A DNA stretch of 64,000 bases. Origin: Micromonospora cathayae (GTDB lineage Bacteria > Actinomycetota > Actinomycetes > Mycobacteriales > Micromonosporaceae). Positions 8,467 to 17,800 of the stretch are shown piece by piece; the stretch's first letter is position 1, and each line of letters opens with the position of its first letter. Made by a program: the position numbers and the translations under genes. The DNA is taken from contig NZ_CP118615.1 in the NCBI RefSeq assembly GCF_028993575.1, positions 2,604,001 to 2,668,000 of the forward strand, given 5' to 3'. The notes under the pieces were generated by a model that had not been told where the DNA came from, did no database searches, and saw only the letters and a list, made by a program, of their open reading frames with translations.

Positions 8467-10014
8467 ATGCGAAGCAGCAGACTGCGCCTCGCGCTGAGCG
8501 CCGCCGTGGCCGCGCTCGCCGCCGCCTCCGTCCTGACGGTGACCGACCCCGCCCAGGCCCACACCGTCGCGCCGGTCAACGGCAACGCCAGCGCCGCCAC
8601 CCGCAACGTCCTCAACTGGCTGGCCCACCTACCCAACCGCAGCAGCAACCGGATCGCGTCCGGCTTCTTCGGCGGGTACAGCAACCACGGCTTCTCACTC
8701 GCCCAGACCGAGGAACTGCGCGCCGCCACCGGCCAGTACCCGGCCTTCCTGAGCTGTGACTACGGTGCCGGCTGGGCCACCGCCAGCGATCCCACCTCAC
8801 TGATCGACTACTCCTGCAACAGCAGCCTCAAATCCTGGTGGGCCAGTGGTGGCCTGGTCACCATCAGCGTCCACTCGCCCAGCCCGGCCAACGCCAACGG
8901 CGGCGGGCTGAACACCCCGATGGGCAACTTCGCCGACCTGCTCAACCCCGGCACCGCCGCCGGGGCGCGCTGGCGGGCCCTGACCGACAAGATGGCCGCC
9001 GGCCTCCAGGACCTGGAGAACGCCGGGGTGCCGGTGCTGTTCCGGCCGTTGCACGAGGTCAACGGCGACTGGTTCTGGTGGGGCAACCGCGACCCGAACA
9101 CGTTCCGCCAGGTGTGGCAGCAGATGTACACGTACCTCACCGTCACCAAGGGGCTGGACAACCTCATCTGGGTGTACTCGGCGGACTTCAGCCGGGGCAA
9201 CCGCACCGCCTACTACCCCGGGTCGTCCTACGTGGACATCGTCGGCATGGACGCGTACGACGACAACCCGCAGACCTCCGGCATCCAGGCCGCCTACGCC
9301 GAACTCGTCGGGCTGGGCAAGCCGTTCGCGTTCTCCGAGATCGGCCCGGACAGCCAGGGCTCCTTCGACTACGGCCGCTGGGTCACCGCCTTCCAGCAGA
9401 ACTACCCGGCCACCACGTACTTCCTGGCCTGGAACGACGGCTGGGGACCGGCCCGCAACCAGGGCGCGGGCACCCTGTTCAACAACTCGTGGATCGCCAA
9501 CCGGGGTGAGGTGGACCTCGGCACCGTCACCGAACCGGGCGGCACCAACCCGCCACCGGGCGGCGGCACCCTGCTCAGCGGCTTCGAGTCCGGTACGGAC
9601 GGTTGGACCGGCGGCAACGTCACCGGCGGCCCGTGGCGGGTCACCGAGTGGGCCGCCCAGGGAAGCTGGTCGCTGAAGGCCGACGTCAACCTCGCCGCCG
9701 GCCCCAGCTACCTGCACCGGATCACCGGCACCAGCCTCGCCGGCCGGACCGCCCTGCGGGCCACCGCCCGGACCGCCCCCTGGGGCAACCACGGCGCGGG
9801 CACCCAGGCCAAGCTGTACGTCAAGACCGGGCCGGGCTGGCAGTGGTACGACGGCGGCACGGTCACCGTCAGCTCCACCGGCACCACCCTGACCCTCGAC
9901 CTGGGCGCGGTGGCGAACCTCGGTGACATCCGCGAGATCGGGGTGCAGTTCGTCCCGGCCGGCGGCGCGAGCGGCGGCTCCGCCGTGTACGTCGACAACG
10001 TCACCGTCCAGTAA
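8467..10014 (+). CDS. Secreted GH26 endo-beta-mannanase with C-terminal carbohydrate-binding module
   Basis: A 515-residue secreted enzyme. A signal peptide spans about residues 1-31 (ending DPAQA-H). The GH26 domain (about 42-355) contains the acid/base glutamate in RPLHEVNGDWFWWG (E197) and the nucleophile in FSEIGP (E291), both standard for clan GH-A mannanases. A Thr/Pro/Gly linker (about 355-375) leads to a C-terminal beta-sandwich module starting LLSGFESGTDGW, typical of mannan-binding CBMs. It would hydrolyse beta-1,4-mannans outside the cell. ATG 8467 is preferred, with GTG 8461 in frame. The gene stands alone between a LacI-type operator and a strong terminator. Confidence 0.87.
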   Translation: MRSSRLRLALSAAVAALAAASVLTVTDPAQAHTVAPVNGNASAATRNVLNWLAHLPNRSSNRIASGFFGGYSNHGFSLAQTEELRAATGQYPAFLSCDYGAGWATASDPTSLIDYSCNSSLKSWWASGGLVTISVHSPSPANANGGGLNTPMGNFADLLNPGTAAGARWRALTDKMAAGLQDLENAGVPVLFRPLHEVNGDWFWWGNRDPNTFRQVWQQMYTYLTVTKGLDNLIWVYSADFSRGNRTAYYPGSSYVDIVGMDAYDDNPQTSGIQAAYAELVGLGKPFAFSEIGPDSQGSFDYGRWVTAFQQNYPATTYFLAWNDGWGPARNQGAGTLFNNSWIANRGEVDLGTVTEPGGTNPPPGGGTLLSGFESGTDGWTGGNVTGGPWRVTEWAAQGSWSLKADVNLAAGPSYLHRITGTSLAGRTALRATARTAPWGNHGAGTQAKLYVKTGPGWQWYDGGTVTVSSTGTTLTLDLGAVANLGDIREIGVQFVPAGGASGGSAVYVDNVTVQ

Positions 10015-10026
10015 CCCCACGGTCCC

Positions 10027-10061
10027 CGGACCCCGGCGTGCCGACGGCGCGCCGGGGTCCG
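10027..10061 (+). terminator. Strong hairpin after the mannanase gene
   Basis: A perfect 12-bp stem CGGACCCCGGCG / CGCCGGGGTCCG with an 11-base loop begins 13 bp after the mannanase stop. There is no T-run, as is usual for actinobacterial terminators. Confidence 0.75.
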
Positions 10062-10247
10062 TCCACTGTCACCGGAATGTTTCGGTACGGTCCGAGCGGG
10101 CTGTTCCGGGGCACGCCGACTGAGCAGGGGATCAGTTCAGTGGTAGCCAGGGACACCGGACGCTGGCTAGGCTTTGCTCGTTCGCCACCCGTCACCGGTA
10201 CGCGCCGTCGGAGCGTGGACTCAGGAGAGAGAGTCGGAGCGATCGCC

Positions 10248-12527
10248 GTGCCACCGCAGGAGGTGAACCGGGACGCCGTCGTTTCGACCGGGCGGTCCCG
10301 CCCCGAACGCGTGGCCCTACTCGGCGTGCTGCTGGTCGTCCTGGTCGAAGCGATCTGGTTGGTCGCCCGGCTGCCCAACGCCGCGCTCGTCGCCGACGGC
10401 GGCGCGGTCGTGGTGGCGAGCTGGGCCTCCGTCGCCTGTGCCGCCGTCGCCTACCGGAGCCCGCCGCCGCTGCGCCGGTTCTGGGGGCTGCTCGCGGCCA
10501 CCATGGCGCTCTCCGCCGTGGCCCGGGCGCTCTGGGCCCTGCACCGCACCAGCAGCGGCGACATACCGCACACCCGGCTGGTGGGGCTGGTCTTCATCAC
10601 CGGGATCGTCCTGGGCACCACCGCGTTCCTGCTGAGCCCGTCCGCGCCGCACAGCACCGTCGGGCGGGGCCGGGCCGTGCTCGACGGGGTGATCGTCGGG
10701 CTCTCCCTGGTGCCGATCGGCTGGGTGGTGGTCTTCCAGGACATCGCCGCCGACGAACTCACCGAACCGGAACACACCCTCGCCCTGGTCTTCCCGATGC
10801 TGGACCTGGTGCAGCTCACCATCCTGGTGGCGGTGGCCGGTCCGTCCCGCCCGATGTGGCGTCCGCTGGCCGTGCTCGGGGCCAGCCTCTGCGTCCGGGC
10901 CGCCGCCGACATCGGCTACGTCTGGCTGCTCGCCCACGACAGCTACGTCGCCGGCCACCCGATCGACCTGGGCTGGCCGCTGACCTGCCTGCTGGTCGGC
11001 CTCGCCACCCGCCACGCGGCCCCGCCCGACCACGCGCACCTCGACGAGACCACCATCCCGCCGGTGCCGCCCTGGTGGCGGGTGGCGCTGCCGTACCTGC
11101 CGGTGGGCGGGGCGATCGTCGCGGTGCTGCTGGCCCGGCATCCCACCGGGCAGACCCCGCCACTGGTCCTGGTCTGCGTGCTGGCGCTGCTGGCGGTGCT
11201 GGCGCTGCGGCAGGGGCTGGCCGCCAACGAGAACCTCCGGCTGGTGGCCCGGCTGCGCCAGCTCGCCTACGCCGACCAGCTCACCGGCCTGCCGAACCGG
11301 CTGATGTTCACCCGCAGGCTGCGCCGGGCCATCCGCGAGGACGCCCCGGTCGCCGTGCTGCTGCTCGACCTGGACGGCTTCAAGCAGGTCAACGACCGGT
11401 TCGGGCACGCCACCGGCGACGCGCTGCTGGTCAACATCGCCGACAAGATGTGCGAGGCGGTCGACGGGGACGGCACGGTGGCCCGGCTCGGCGGCGACGA
11501 GTTCGCCGTCCTGGTCGACGGGGACCGGCCGGTGCCGCCGGAACGGCTGGCCGAGCGGCTGCTCACCGCGCTGAAGCCGGCCGACGACGAGGAGGACGTC
11601 GGCACCCACCCGTCGGCCAGCATCGGCATCGCCGAGTACGGCCCGCAGCACGCCACCCACAGCGACCTGCTGCGGGACGCCGACATCGCCATGTACGCGG
11701 CCAAGGCCGCCGGTAAGTCCGCGTACCGGACCTGCACCCCGGAGCTGCGCGAGTCGGCGGTGAGCCGGGCCGAGCTGATCGCCGACCTGCGGCGGGCGGT
11801 CGACGAGGAGCAGTTGGAGTTGCAGTTCCAGCCGATCATCGACCTGGGGACCGGCCAGGTGCACAGCGCCGAGGCGTTGGTGCGCTGGCGGCACCCCCGG
11901 CTCGGGACGCTGGCGCCCGGCCGGTTCCTGCCGCTGGCCGAGGAGACCGGCCTGATCCTGCCGATCGACCGCTGGGTGATCCACGAGGCGTGCCGGGCGG
12001 CGGCCATCTGGCGGCGGGGCGCACCCGAGGCGACCATCGCGGTGAACATCGCCGCCGCGCACCTGCGCCGGCCGGACCTGATCGCCACGGTCACCGGCGC
12101 GACCGCGGCCGCCGGCCTCGCCCCGCGCGCGTTGACCCTGGAGCTGACCGAGTCCGCGCTGATCGAGGGGAGCGAGTCGGTGCTGGACCGGCTGCGTCAG
12201 CTCCGTGAGCTGGGCATCCGCATCGCCATCGACGACTTCGGCACCGGGTACTCGTCGCTGAGCTACCTGCACCGCATCCCGGCCACCGAGCTGAAGATCG
12301 ACCGGTCGTTCGTGGCCCGGCTCGGCGAGGACGCGCGGGCGTACGCCACGGTCAACATGGTCAGCAGTCTCGCCGAAGCCTTCGACCTGCGGGTGGTGGC
12401 CGAGGGGGTGGAGACCGACCGGCAGCACGACGCGGTCGCCGCGATCGGCTGCGCCCACGGTCAGGGCTACCTCTACGGCCGACCGGGCAGCCTGGCCGAC
12501 CTGAGCACCAGCCTCACCGGCTCCTGA
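10248..12527 (+). CDS. Membrane GGDEF-EAL protein (cyclic di-GMP turnover)
   Basis: A 759-residue protein with an N-terminal membrane region of about eight to ten helices (residues ~20-320), then a GGDEF domain (~330-490) with an intact LGGDEF, then an EAL domain (~500-755) with intact AEALVRW, LELTES, IDDFGTGYSSL and VAEGVETD motifs. Both active sites look complete, so it could make and break cyclic di-GMP in response to a membrane signal. The GTG at 10248 is chosen because GGAG lies 8 bp upstream; the open frame extends further up but includes the promoter region. It is monocistronic and ends in a hairpin. In actinomycetes such proteins tune development and secretion. Confidence 0.9.
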   Translation: MPPQEVNRDAVVSTGRSRPERVALLGVLLVVLVEAIWLVARLPNAALVADGGAVVVASWASVACAAVAYRSPPPLRRFWGLLAATMALSAVARALWALHRTSSGDIPHTRLVGLVFITGIVLGTTAFLLSPSAPHSTVGRGRAVLDGVIVGLSLVPIGWVVVFQDIAADELTEPEHTLALVFPMLDLVQLTILVAVAGPSRPMWRPLAVLGASLCVRAAADIGYVWLLAHDSYVAGHPIDLGWPLTCLLVGLATRHAAPPDHAHLDETTIPPVPPWWRVALPYLPVGGAIVAVLLARHPTGQTPPLVLVCVLALLAVLALRQGLAANENLRLVARLRQLAYADQLTGLPNRLMFTRRLRRAIREDAPVAVLLLDLDGFKQVNDRFGHATGDALLVNIADKMCEAVDGDGTVARLGGDEFAVLVDGDRPVPPERLAERLLTALKPADDEEDVGTHPSASIGIAEYGPQHATHSDLLRDADIAMYAAKAAGKSAYRTCTPELRESAVSRAELIADLRRAVDEEQLELQFQPIIDLGTGQVHSAEALVRWRHPRLGTLAPGRFLPLAEETGLILPIDRWVIHEACRAAAIWRRGAPEATIAVNIAAAHLRRPDLIATVTGATAAAGLAPRALTLELTESALIEGSESVLDRLRQLRELGIRIAIDDFGTGYSSLSYLHRIPATELKIDRSFVARLGEDARAYATVNMVSSLAEAFDLRVVAEGVETDRQHDAVAAIGCAHGQGYLYGRPGSLADLSTSLTGS

Positions 12528-12551
12528 CCCGGCCCGGCCGACCCGGATCAG

Positions 12552-12591
12552 AGGGCCGAAGGTCCCGGAGCAGCACGGGATATTCGGCCCT
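12552..12591 (+). terminator. Hairpin after the GGDEF-EAL gene
   Basis: AGGGCCGAA and TTCGGCCCT form a 9-bp outer stem 25 bp past the stop, with an inner TCCCG/CGGGA stem. It is probably a rho-independent-like terminator lacking a T-tract. Confidence 0.6.
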
Positions 12592-12675
12592 GTCTCTGCA
12601 TGGAGCTGTAGCGCGACGATGGATCGGTAACCGACACATGGTCCCGCACACCGCTTCGAATCTGGGGAGATCGAC

Positions 12676-13302
12676 ATGAAGCGCCGTACTCTCGACATCC
12701 TGTTCAGCATCGGCGGCCTCGGCCTGGCCGTCCTCCTGCTCATCGTCGGCCTGGTGCTGTCCGCCAACGCCAACTTCGCCAACGACTACGTCCGGGACCA
12801 GTTGAGCGAGCAGAACATCCGGTTCACCCCGGCGGCGAACCTCTCCGCCGAGGAGAAGAAGGCCGACTGCCTGGTGGAGAACGCCGGCAAGCTGATGACC
12901 AGCGGCAAGCAGGCCGAGTGCTACGCCAACGAGTACATCGGGCTGCACCTGAAGTCGATCGCCGGTGGCGAGACGTACGCCTCCCTCGGCACCCCGGAGC
13001 GCGAACTCCAGGCGAAGGTCACCGCGGCGCGGCAGGCCAACGACCCGGCCCTGCCGGAGCTGGAGAAGCAGCTCGCCCAGGTCCAGGGCCAGCGGGAGAC
13101 GGTGTTCAAGGGCGAGACGCTGCGCGGCCTGCTGCTCACCTCGTACGGTTTCAGCGAGTTCGGGGTCAAGGCCCAGCAGGGCGCGCTGGCCATGTACCTC
13201 GGTGCCGGGCTGCTGTTCCTGCTCTCGGTCGCCGGTTTCGTGCACGCCGCCCGTACCCCGGCGACCGCGACCTTCGCCGCCGCCGAGAAGGTGCGCGTCT
13301 GA
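12676..13302 (+). CDS. Two-helix membrane protein with central coiled coil
   Basis: A 208-residue protein of unknown function. Membrane segments lie at about residues 8-30 and 168-190 and flank an extracytoplasmic helical region (about 33-165) with a charged, coiled-coil-like stretch (ERELQAKVTAARQANDPALPELEKQLAQVQGQRE) and two cysteines. A good ribosome site (GGGGAG) precedes the ATG. It is flanked by terminators on both sides, so it is a single-gene unit. No family is recognised. Confidence 0.75.
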   Translation: MKRRTLDILFSIGGLGLAVLLLIVGLVLSANANFANDYVRDQLSEQNIRFTPAANLSAEEKKADCLVENAGKLMTSGKQAECYANEYIGLHLKSIAGGETYASLGTPERELQAKVTAARQANDPALPELEKQLAQVQGQRETVFKGETLRGLLLTSYGFSEFGVKAQQGALAMYLGAGLLFLLSVAGFVHAARTPATATFAAAEKVRV

Positions 13303-13316
13303 CCTGCGCCACGCCT

Positions 13317-13357
13317 CGACGCCCCCGGTCCCGCGGCCAGCGGAACCGGGGGCGTCG
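13317..13357 (+). terminator. Strong hairpin after the membrane protein gene
   Basis: A perfect 13-bp stem CGACGCCCCCGGT / ACCGGGGGCGTCG with a 15-base loop, 15 bp after the stop codon. Confidence 0.78.
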
Positions 13358-13405
13358 GCGTTCGGGCCCGGCGCGGCAGGCCACCGCCGGCGCGCAGAAT
13401 CGGAC

Positions 13406-13436
13406 TTGACCCTCACGTAACGGCAGGCGGGAGCCT
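13406..13436 (+). promoter_or_regulatory. Possible MerR-type promoter of the TipA-like gene
   Basis: TTGACC at 13406-13411 is followed by CTCACGTAACGG. The region CCCTCACGTAACGGCAGGCG has weak dyad symmetry, and a poor -10 match lies 19 bp downstream, the long spacing that MerR proteins act on. The start codon follows at 13461. This is weak evidence, suggested mainly by the autoregulation typical of TipA-class MerR genes. Confidence 0.35.
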
Positions 13437-13460
13437 GGGGCGCAGAGAAGGGAGGGAACC

Positions 13461-14219
13461 ATGGCGCACACGGTGGGAGAGGTGGCCCGGCTGGCCCGGA
13501 TCACCGTACGGACCCTGCACCACTACCACCAGATCGGGCTGCTGTCGCCGAGCGGACGGACCCCGGCCGGGTACCGCCGGTACGACGACGCCGACCTGGA
13601 CCGGCTTCAGCAGATCCTCTTCTACCGGGAGCTGGGGTTCCCGCTGGAGGAGATCGCCGCCATCCTCGACGACCCGGGCACCGACCCGGTGGCGCACCTG
13701 CGCCGCCAGCACGAACTGCTGACGGTCCGGGTCAAGCGCCTACAGGAGATGGTGCTGGCGGTCGAGTTCGCGATGGAGGCGAAGAAGATGAACATCCGAC
13801 TCACCCCGCAGGAGCGGTTCGAGGTCTTCGGTGACTTCGACCCCGACACGTACGCCGAGGAGGCCGAGCAGCGCTGGGGCGGCACCGAGGCGTACCGGGA
13901 GTCGGCCCGGCGGACCTCCGGCTACAGCAAGGAGGACTGGGCGCGGATCAGGGCCGAGGTCGAGGACTGGGGACGGCGGCTGGTGGCGCTGATCGAGTCC
14001 GGCGCCCCGGCCGACGGACCGGCGGCCATGGAACTGGCCGAGGAGCACCGGGCGCACATCAGCCGCTGGTTCTACGAGTGCAGCTACGAGATCCACACCG
14101 GGCTGGCCGACATGTACGTGGCCGACCCCCGGTTCACCGCCACCTACGAGCAGCTCAGGCCGGGGCTGACCGGGTACCTGAACGAGGCGATCCACGCCAA
14201 CGCGATCAGCCGGTCGTGA
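13461..14219 (+). CDS. MerR-family regulator with TipAS antibiotic-recognition domain
   Basis: A 252-residue protein. The N-terminal MerR helix-turn-helix (1-70, VGEVARLARITVRTLHHYHQIGLLSPSGRTPAGYRRY) is followed by a dimerising coiled coil (about 75-115) and a TipAS-like all-helical domain (about 120-250). TipAL of Streptomyces binds thiopeptides through this domain and activates its own promoter. A strong ribosome site (GAAGGGAGG) precedes the ATG. The covalent-capture cysteine used by TipAL is not obviously conserved: the only cysteine is in YECSYEIH. The ligand may therefore differ. Confidence 0.87.
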   Translation: MAHTVGEVARLARITVRTLHHYHQIGLLSPSGRTPAGYRRYDDADLDRLQQILFYRELGFPLEEIAAILDDPGTDPVAHLRRQHELLTVRVKRLQEMVLAVEFAMEAKKMNIRLTPQERFEVFGDFDPDTYAEEAEQRWGGTEAYRESARRTSGYSKEDWARIRAEVEDWGRRLVALIESGAPADGPAAMELAEEHRAHISRWFYECSYEIHTGLADMYVADPRFTATYEQLRPGLTGYLNEAIHANAISRS

Positions 14220-14321
14220 GGTGTCCCGGGATCCGTGTCGGTGCCCGGCGCTAGCCTGACGGCCTGCCCCGGCGGTGCGTGACCGTGCGGCGGCCGGCGT
14301 CGAGTCCGTCAGGGAGGTCCC

Positions 14322-14468
14322 GTGCTGATCATCGCCGGCACGCTGCACGTCGAGCCCGCCGCCCGGGAGGAGTATCTCGCCGCCTCCCGGGCGGTGGTCG
14401 CCAAGGCGGTCGCCGAGGTGGTCGCCATCCTCGACGCGTCCCGCATCTCCACTGTCGAGGCCCCCTGA
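14322..14468 (+). pseudogene. Fragment of an antibiotic biosynthesis monooxygenase (ABM) family gene
   Basis: A 48-codon frame with a good ribosome site (AGGGAGG) starts MLIIAGTLHVEPAAREEYLAAS, which matches the first strand and helix of ABM-type small dimeric monooxygenases (normally about 95-100 residues). The conserved middle is absent; the sequence jumps to AEVVAILDASRISTVEAP and stops. It looks like an internally deleted remnant. A genuine 48-residue protein cannot be excluded. Confidence 0.45.
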
Positions 14469-14560
14469 GCTGTGGCGTTCGCCGTCCGCCCGCTCCCGGA
14501 GGACGCGACCGGCGTTCGACCTCTCCTGTTCCACCGGGCGTCCACCCCGACGCCGACGCG

Positions 14561-14589
14561 TTGACAGCGATCATGTCGATCGATAGCTT
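14561..14589 (+). promoter_or_regulatory. Strong promoter for the RHS toxin gene
   Basis: TTGACA at 14561-14566, exactly 17 bp, and TAGCTT at 14584-14589 give a near-consensus housekeeping promoter, the best in the window. Transcription would start at about 14596, leaving an untranslated leader of roughly 290 bases before the RHS start codon. Confidence 0.75.
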
Positions 14590-14597
14590 TCAGTGAA

Positions 14598-14615
14598 GGT
14601 TGTCGTACGACAACC
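14598..14615. promoter_or_regulatory. Perfect 18-bp palindromic operator at the RHS promoter
   Basis: GGTTGTCGTACGACAACC is fully self-complementary and lies immediately after the predicted transcription start, where a bound repressor would block RNA polymerase. TTGTCGTACGA fits the TNGTNNNACNA pattern known for FadR-type GntR regulators. No such regulator is encoded nearby, so the controlling protein is unknown. Confidence 0.7.
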
Positions 14616-14888
14616 ATTACACGGGGGCTCTTCATGAAATCGTGCGCTGTGGCGTCCATCGAATCCTGACCGCTGCGCCCACCGGGGCATGACGCTGCCC
14701 TGGGCTGGGGACAGTCGCCGCTTCTCGCGGTGCCGCACCACTGGCAGCGGTCGAGGAACGCCGTGCCGCGGCGGACACCTGCCATCTTTCCGAACCGACC
14801 ACCCGTCGTGCCGTGACGCGGTGGCCGGTGACTCACGCATGGCACCGACCCGATGGAACCGTCCATCGGAGTGCGCATAGGGAGAGCA
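14616..14888 (+). other. Long untranslated leader of the RHS gene
   Basis: This 273-bp leader carries an 11-codon frame at 14634-14669 (MKSCAVASIES) preceded by a GGGGG stretch, which may be a leader peptide or chance. The remainder (14670-14850) has stop codons in the plus frames and no clear hairpin or riboswitch-like architecture that I can defend. Confidence 0.4.
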
Positions 14889-17800
14889 ATGGGGCAACGT
14901 AGTGCAGTAGTGGGGGTGGCCGTCGCCGTGGCCGTCGCGTCGGCGCTGGTCGCGCCGGGCGGCAGCCGGGCGGAGGCCGCGCCGGGCGGCAACCGGGCCG
15001 GTGCCGCGTCGACGAAGCCGTCACCGGCCGTCGAATCCGAGTTCTCACCGCGATCCGGGTCGAAGACGTGGCTGTTCGACTCACCGAAACGCGCCGCCAG
15101 CCCGCGCGTCGCCGGGGCCGCACCGTCGGTGCCCAAGGGGACCGGGCCGGTCCGCAACGGTACCGAGATCTCGTTCTCGCTGACCGACCGGCTGGAGACC
15201 AAGGTCAACGTGGCCTCCGGCAACCTGATGCTCGCCAGCACCGAACTGACCCTGCCCGGCGTCGCCCAGAACCTGACGATCGGCGCGTCGTTCAACAGCC
15301 TGCTGCTCGGCAGCGACCTCGAGGTCGGGGCGCACGGCCCCGGCTGGCGTACCCGCTCCGGCGTGGACGTGAAGCTCTACCCGGCCGACGACGGCTCGGT
15401 CACCTACGCCGCCGCCGACGGTGTGGTCGGGAAGTTCACCGCGTCCGGCTCCGGCTACACGTCCCCCGGCGAGTTCAAGGCCACCCTCGCCCACGAGGGC
15501 ACCGGGTGGAAGCTCACCGAACACGGCGACGGCCGGAAACTCTTCTTCACCTCCGCCGGCCTGCTCGACAAGACCGAGGACCGCAACGGCAACGTCACCG
15601 ACTTCGCGTACAGCGCCGGGAAGATGACCACGGTCACCTCGGACCGGGGCGTGACCAGCGCCCGCACCGCCACCGTCAGCTACACCGGTGACCGGCTCGT
15701 CTCGTACCGGCAGTCCGACGGGTACGGCACCCTCCGCGAGGTCAGCTACGAGTACGACAGCGCCAACCGGCTCGCCGCGATCCAGAGCGCGGCCTCGTCC
15801 CGCCGGGTCACCTTCGAGTACGACACCAACGGTGACCTGGTGAAGATCTGGCCCAAGGACGACGCGTACGTCACCATCACCTACGACGGCCAGCACCGGG
15901 TGACCTCGGTGAAGCAGGTCCTCAACCACGTCACCGGGGACGGCGTCACCACCCGGTTCGCCTACCCGACGGCGTCCCGGACCCTGGTCGCCGACGCCCG
16001 GCAGGACCTGTCCCAGCCGGTCTCGGCGGTGCCGCACACCGTCTACGACCACAACGCCGACAAGCGGGTCACCGACGTCACCGACCCGGCCGGCAACAGC
16101 CGCAGCAAGCAGTACACCCCGTACCAGGACATCAAGTCGTCGACGTCGCCGGAAGGCGCGGAGATCACCAACACCTTCGGGGCGAACGCCGGCGAGTCGG
16201 TCACCAAGTCGGTGTCACCGACCGGGGCCAGCGCCGAGGCCGCGTACGCGAACGCGGCGACCTCGACCAACCCGACGGCGAACTTCCAGCCCTCCTCGTC
16301 GATCGACACGCAGGGCAAGACGTCCACGTACACCTACAACGGGGCGGGCAACCGCACCGCCACCGCCGACGCGCTCGCCGCCGAAGCCAAGGTCGAGTAC
16401 AACAGCAACGGCACGGTGAAGAACTCCACCGACCCGGGCAACACCGGCAACCCCACCACCTACACGTACGACAGCAACAAGCAGGTGACCAAGGTGACCC
16501 CGCCGACCGGCAACGGCCTGGCCGAGAAGACCTTCACCTACGACGACCTGGGTCGACTCAAGACCGTCACCGACGGCTGCGTCACCACGTACGACTACAG
16601 CAAGGACGACCGGATCGCCAGCATCAGCTACTCCGGCTGCGCGACCACCACTCCGGTCACCTTCTCCTACGGCCGGGCCGGCAACGTGATCAGCCGGACC
16701 GACGCCACCGGCACCACCACCTGGGTCTACGACAACCTCAACCGGACCCGGCAGCGCACCGACGCCGGCGGCACCCTGGACTACCGGTACGACGCGGTCG
16801 GCAACCTCACCGAGCTGACCGACGGCCGGGGCACCACCAGCTACTACTACAACACCCGCAACTGGCTGGTCCGGATGGACACCGCCGGCGGCACCCGCTA
16901 CAACTTCTCGTACGACAAGGACGGCAACCGGGAGAACACCTGGTTCGCCACCAACGACACCAACAGCGCGTACGCGCTGCGGGTCAAGACCGTCTACGAC
17001 CGGTCGGACCGGCCCACCCGGATCACCGCCACCCGCAACTCGGCCAGCCCGGCCACCGTCTTCGACGTCTCCTACTGTCACGCGAAGTACGTCGCCGGGC
17101 AGGGCTGCTCCACCGAGAAGACGGACGACACCGGACTGCGGCAGTGGCAGAAGGACGAGACCACCGGCGCCGTCACCCAGTTCAGCTACGACGACGGCAA
17201 CCGGCTGACCAAGGCCACCAACCACCACGGCAAGACCTACGAGTACGGGTACGACACCAACGGCAACCGGACCAGCGTCAAGGTCGACGGCACCACCACC
17301 CAGACGTTGACCTTCAACACCGCGAACCAGGTCACCACCACCAACAACACCTACGACGGCCGGGGCAACCAGACCAAGACCAGCGCCCCGTCGATCGGCA
17401 CGCTCAGCTACAACGCCGCCGAGCAGATGACCGCCACGTCCGCCGGCAGCGGCTCGACCAGCTACACCTACGCCGGCAGTGACCAGGTCGAGCTGACCGC
17501 CGCCGGTACCACCACCCTGCGGTACGGCCTCGAGGACCAGCACGGCATGCCCTGGTTGCAGTCGTGGAACCCGAACGGCACCCCGGTCTACGCCGAGCGC
17601 GACGGCCTCGGCACCCCGCTGGGGCTGCGGATCGCCAACACCGACCACGCGTACGTGCTGGACGGGCTCGGTTCGGTGGTGGCGATCGTCAAGGCCGACG
17701 GCACCGTGTCGGCCCGGTACACCTACGAGCCGTACGGCAAGCTGCTCACCAGCGACGAGTACAACCTGCCGCACACCAACCTGATCCGCTACGCCGGTGG

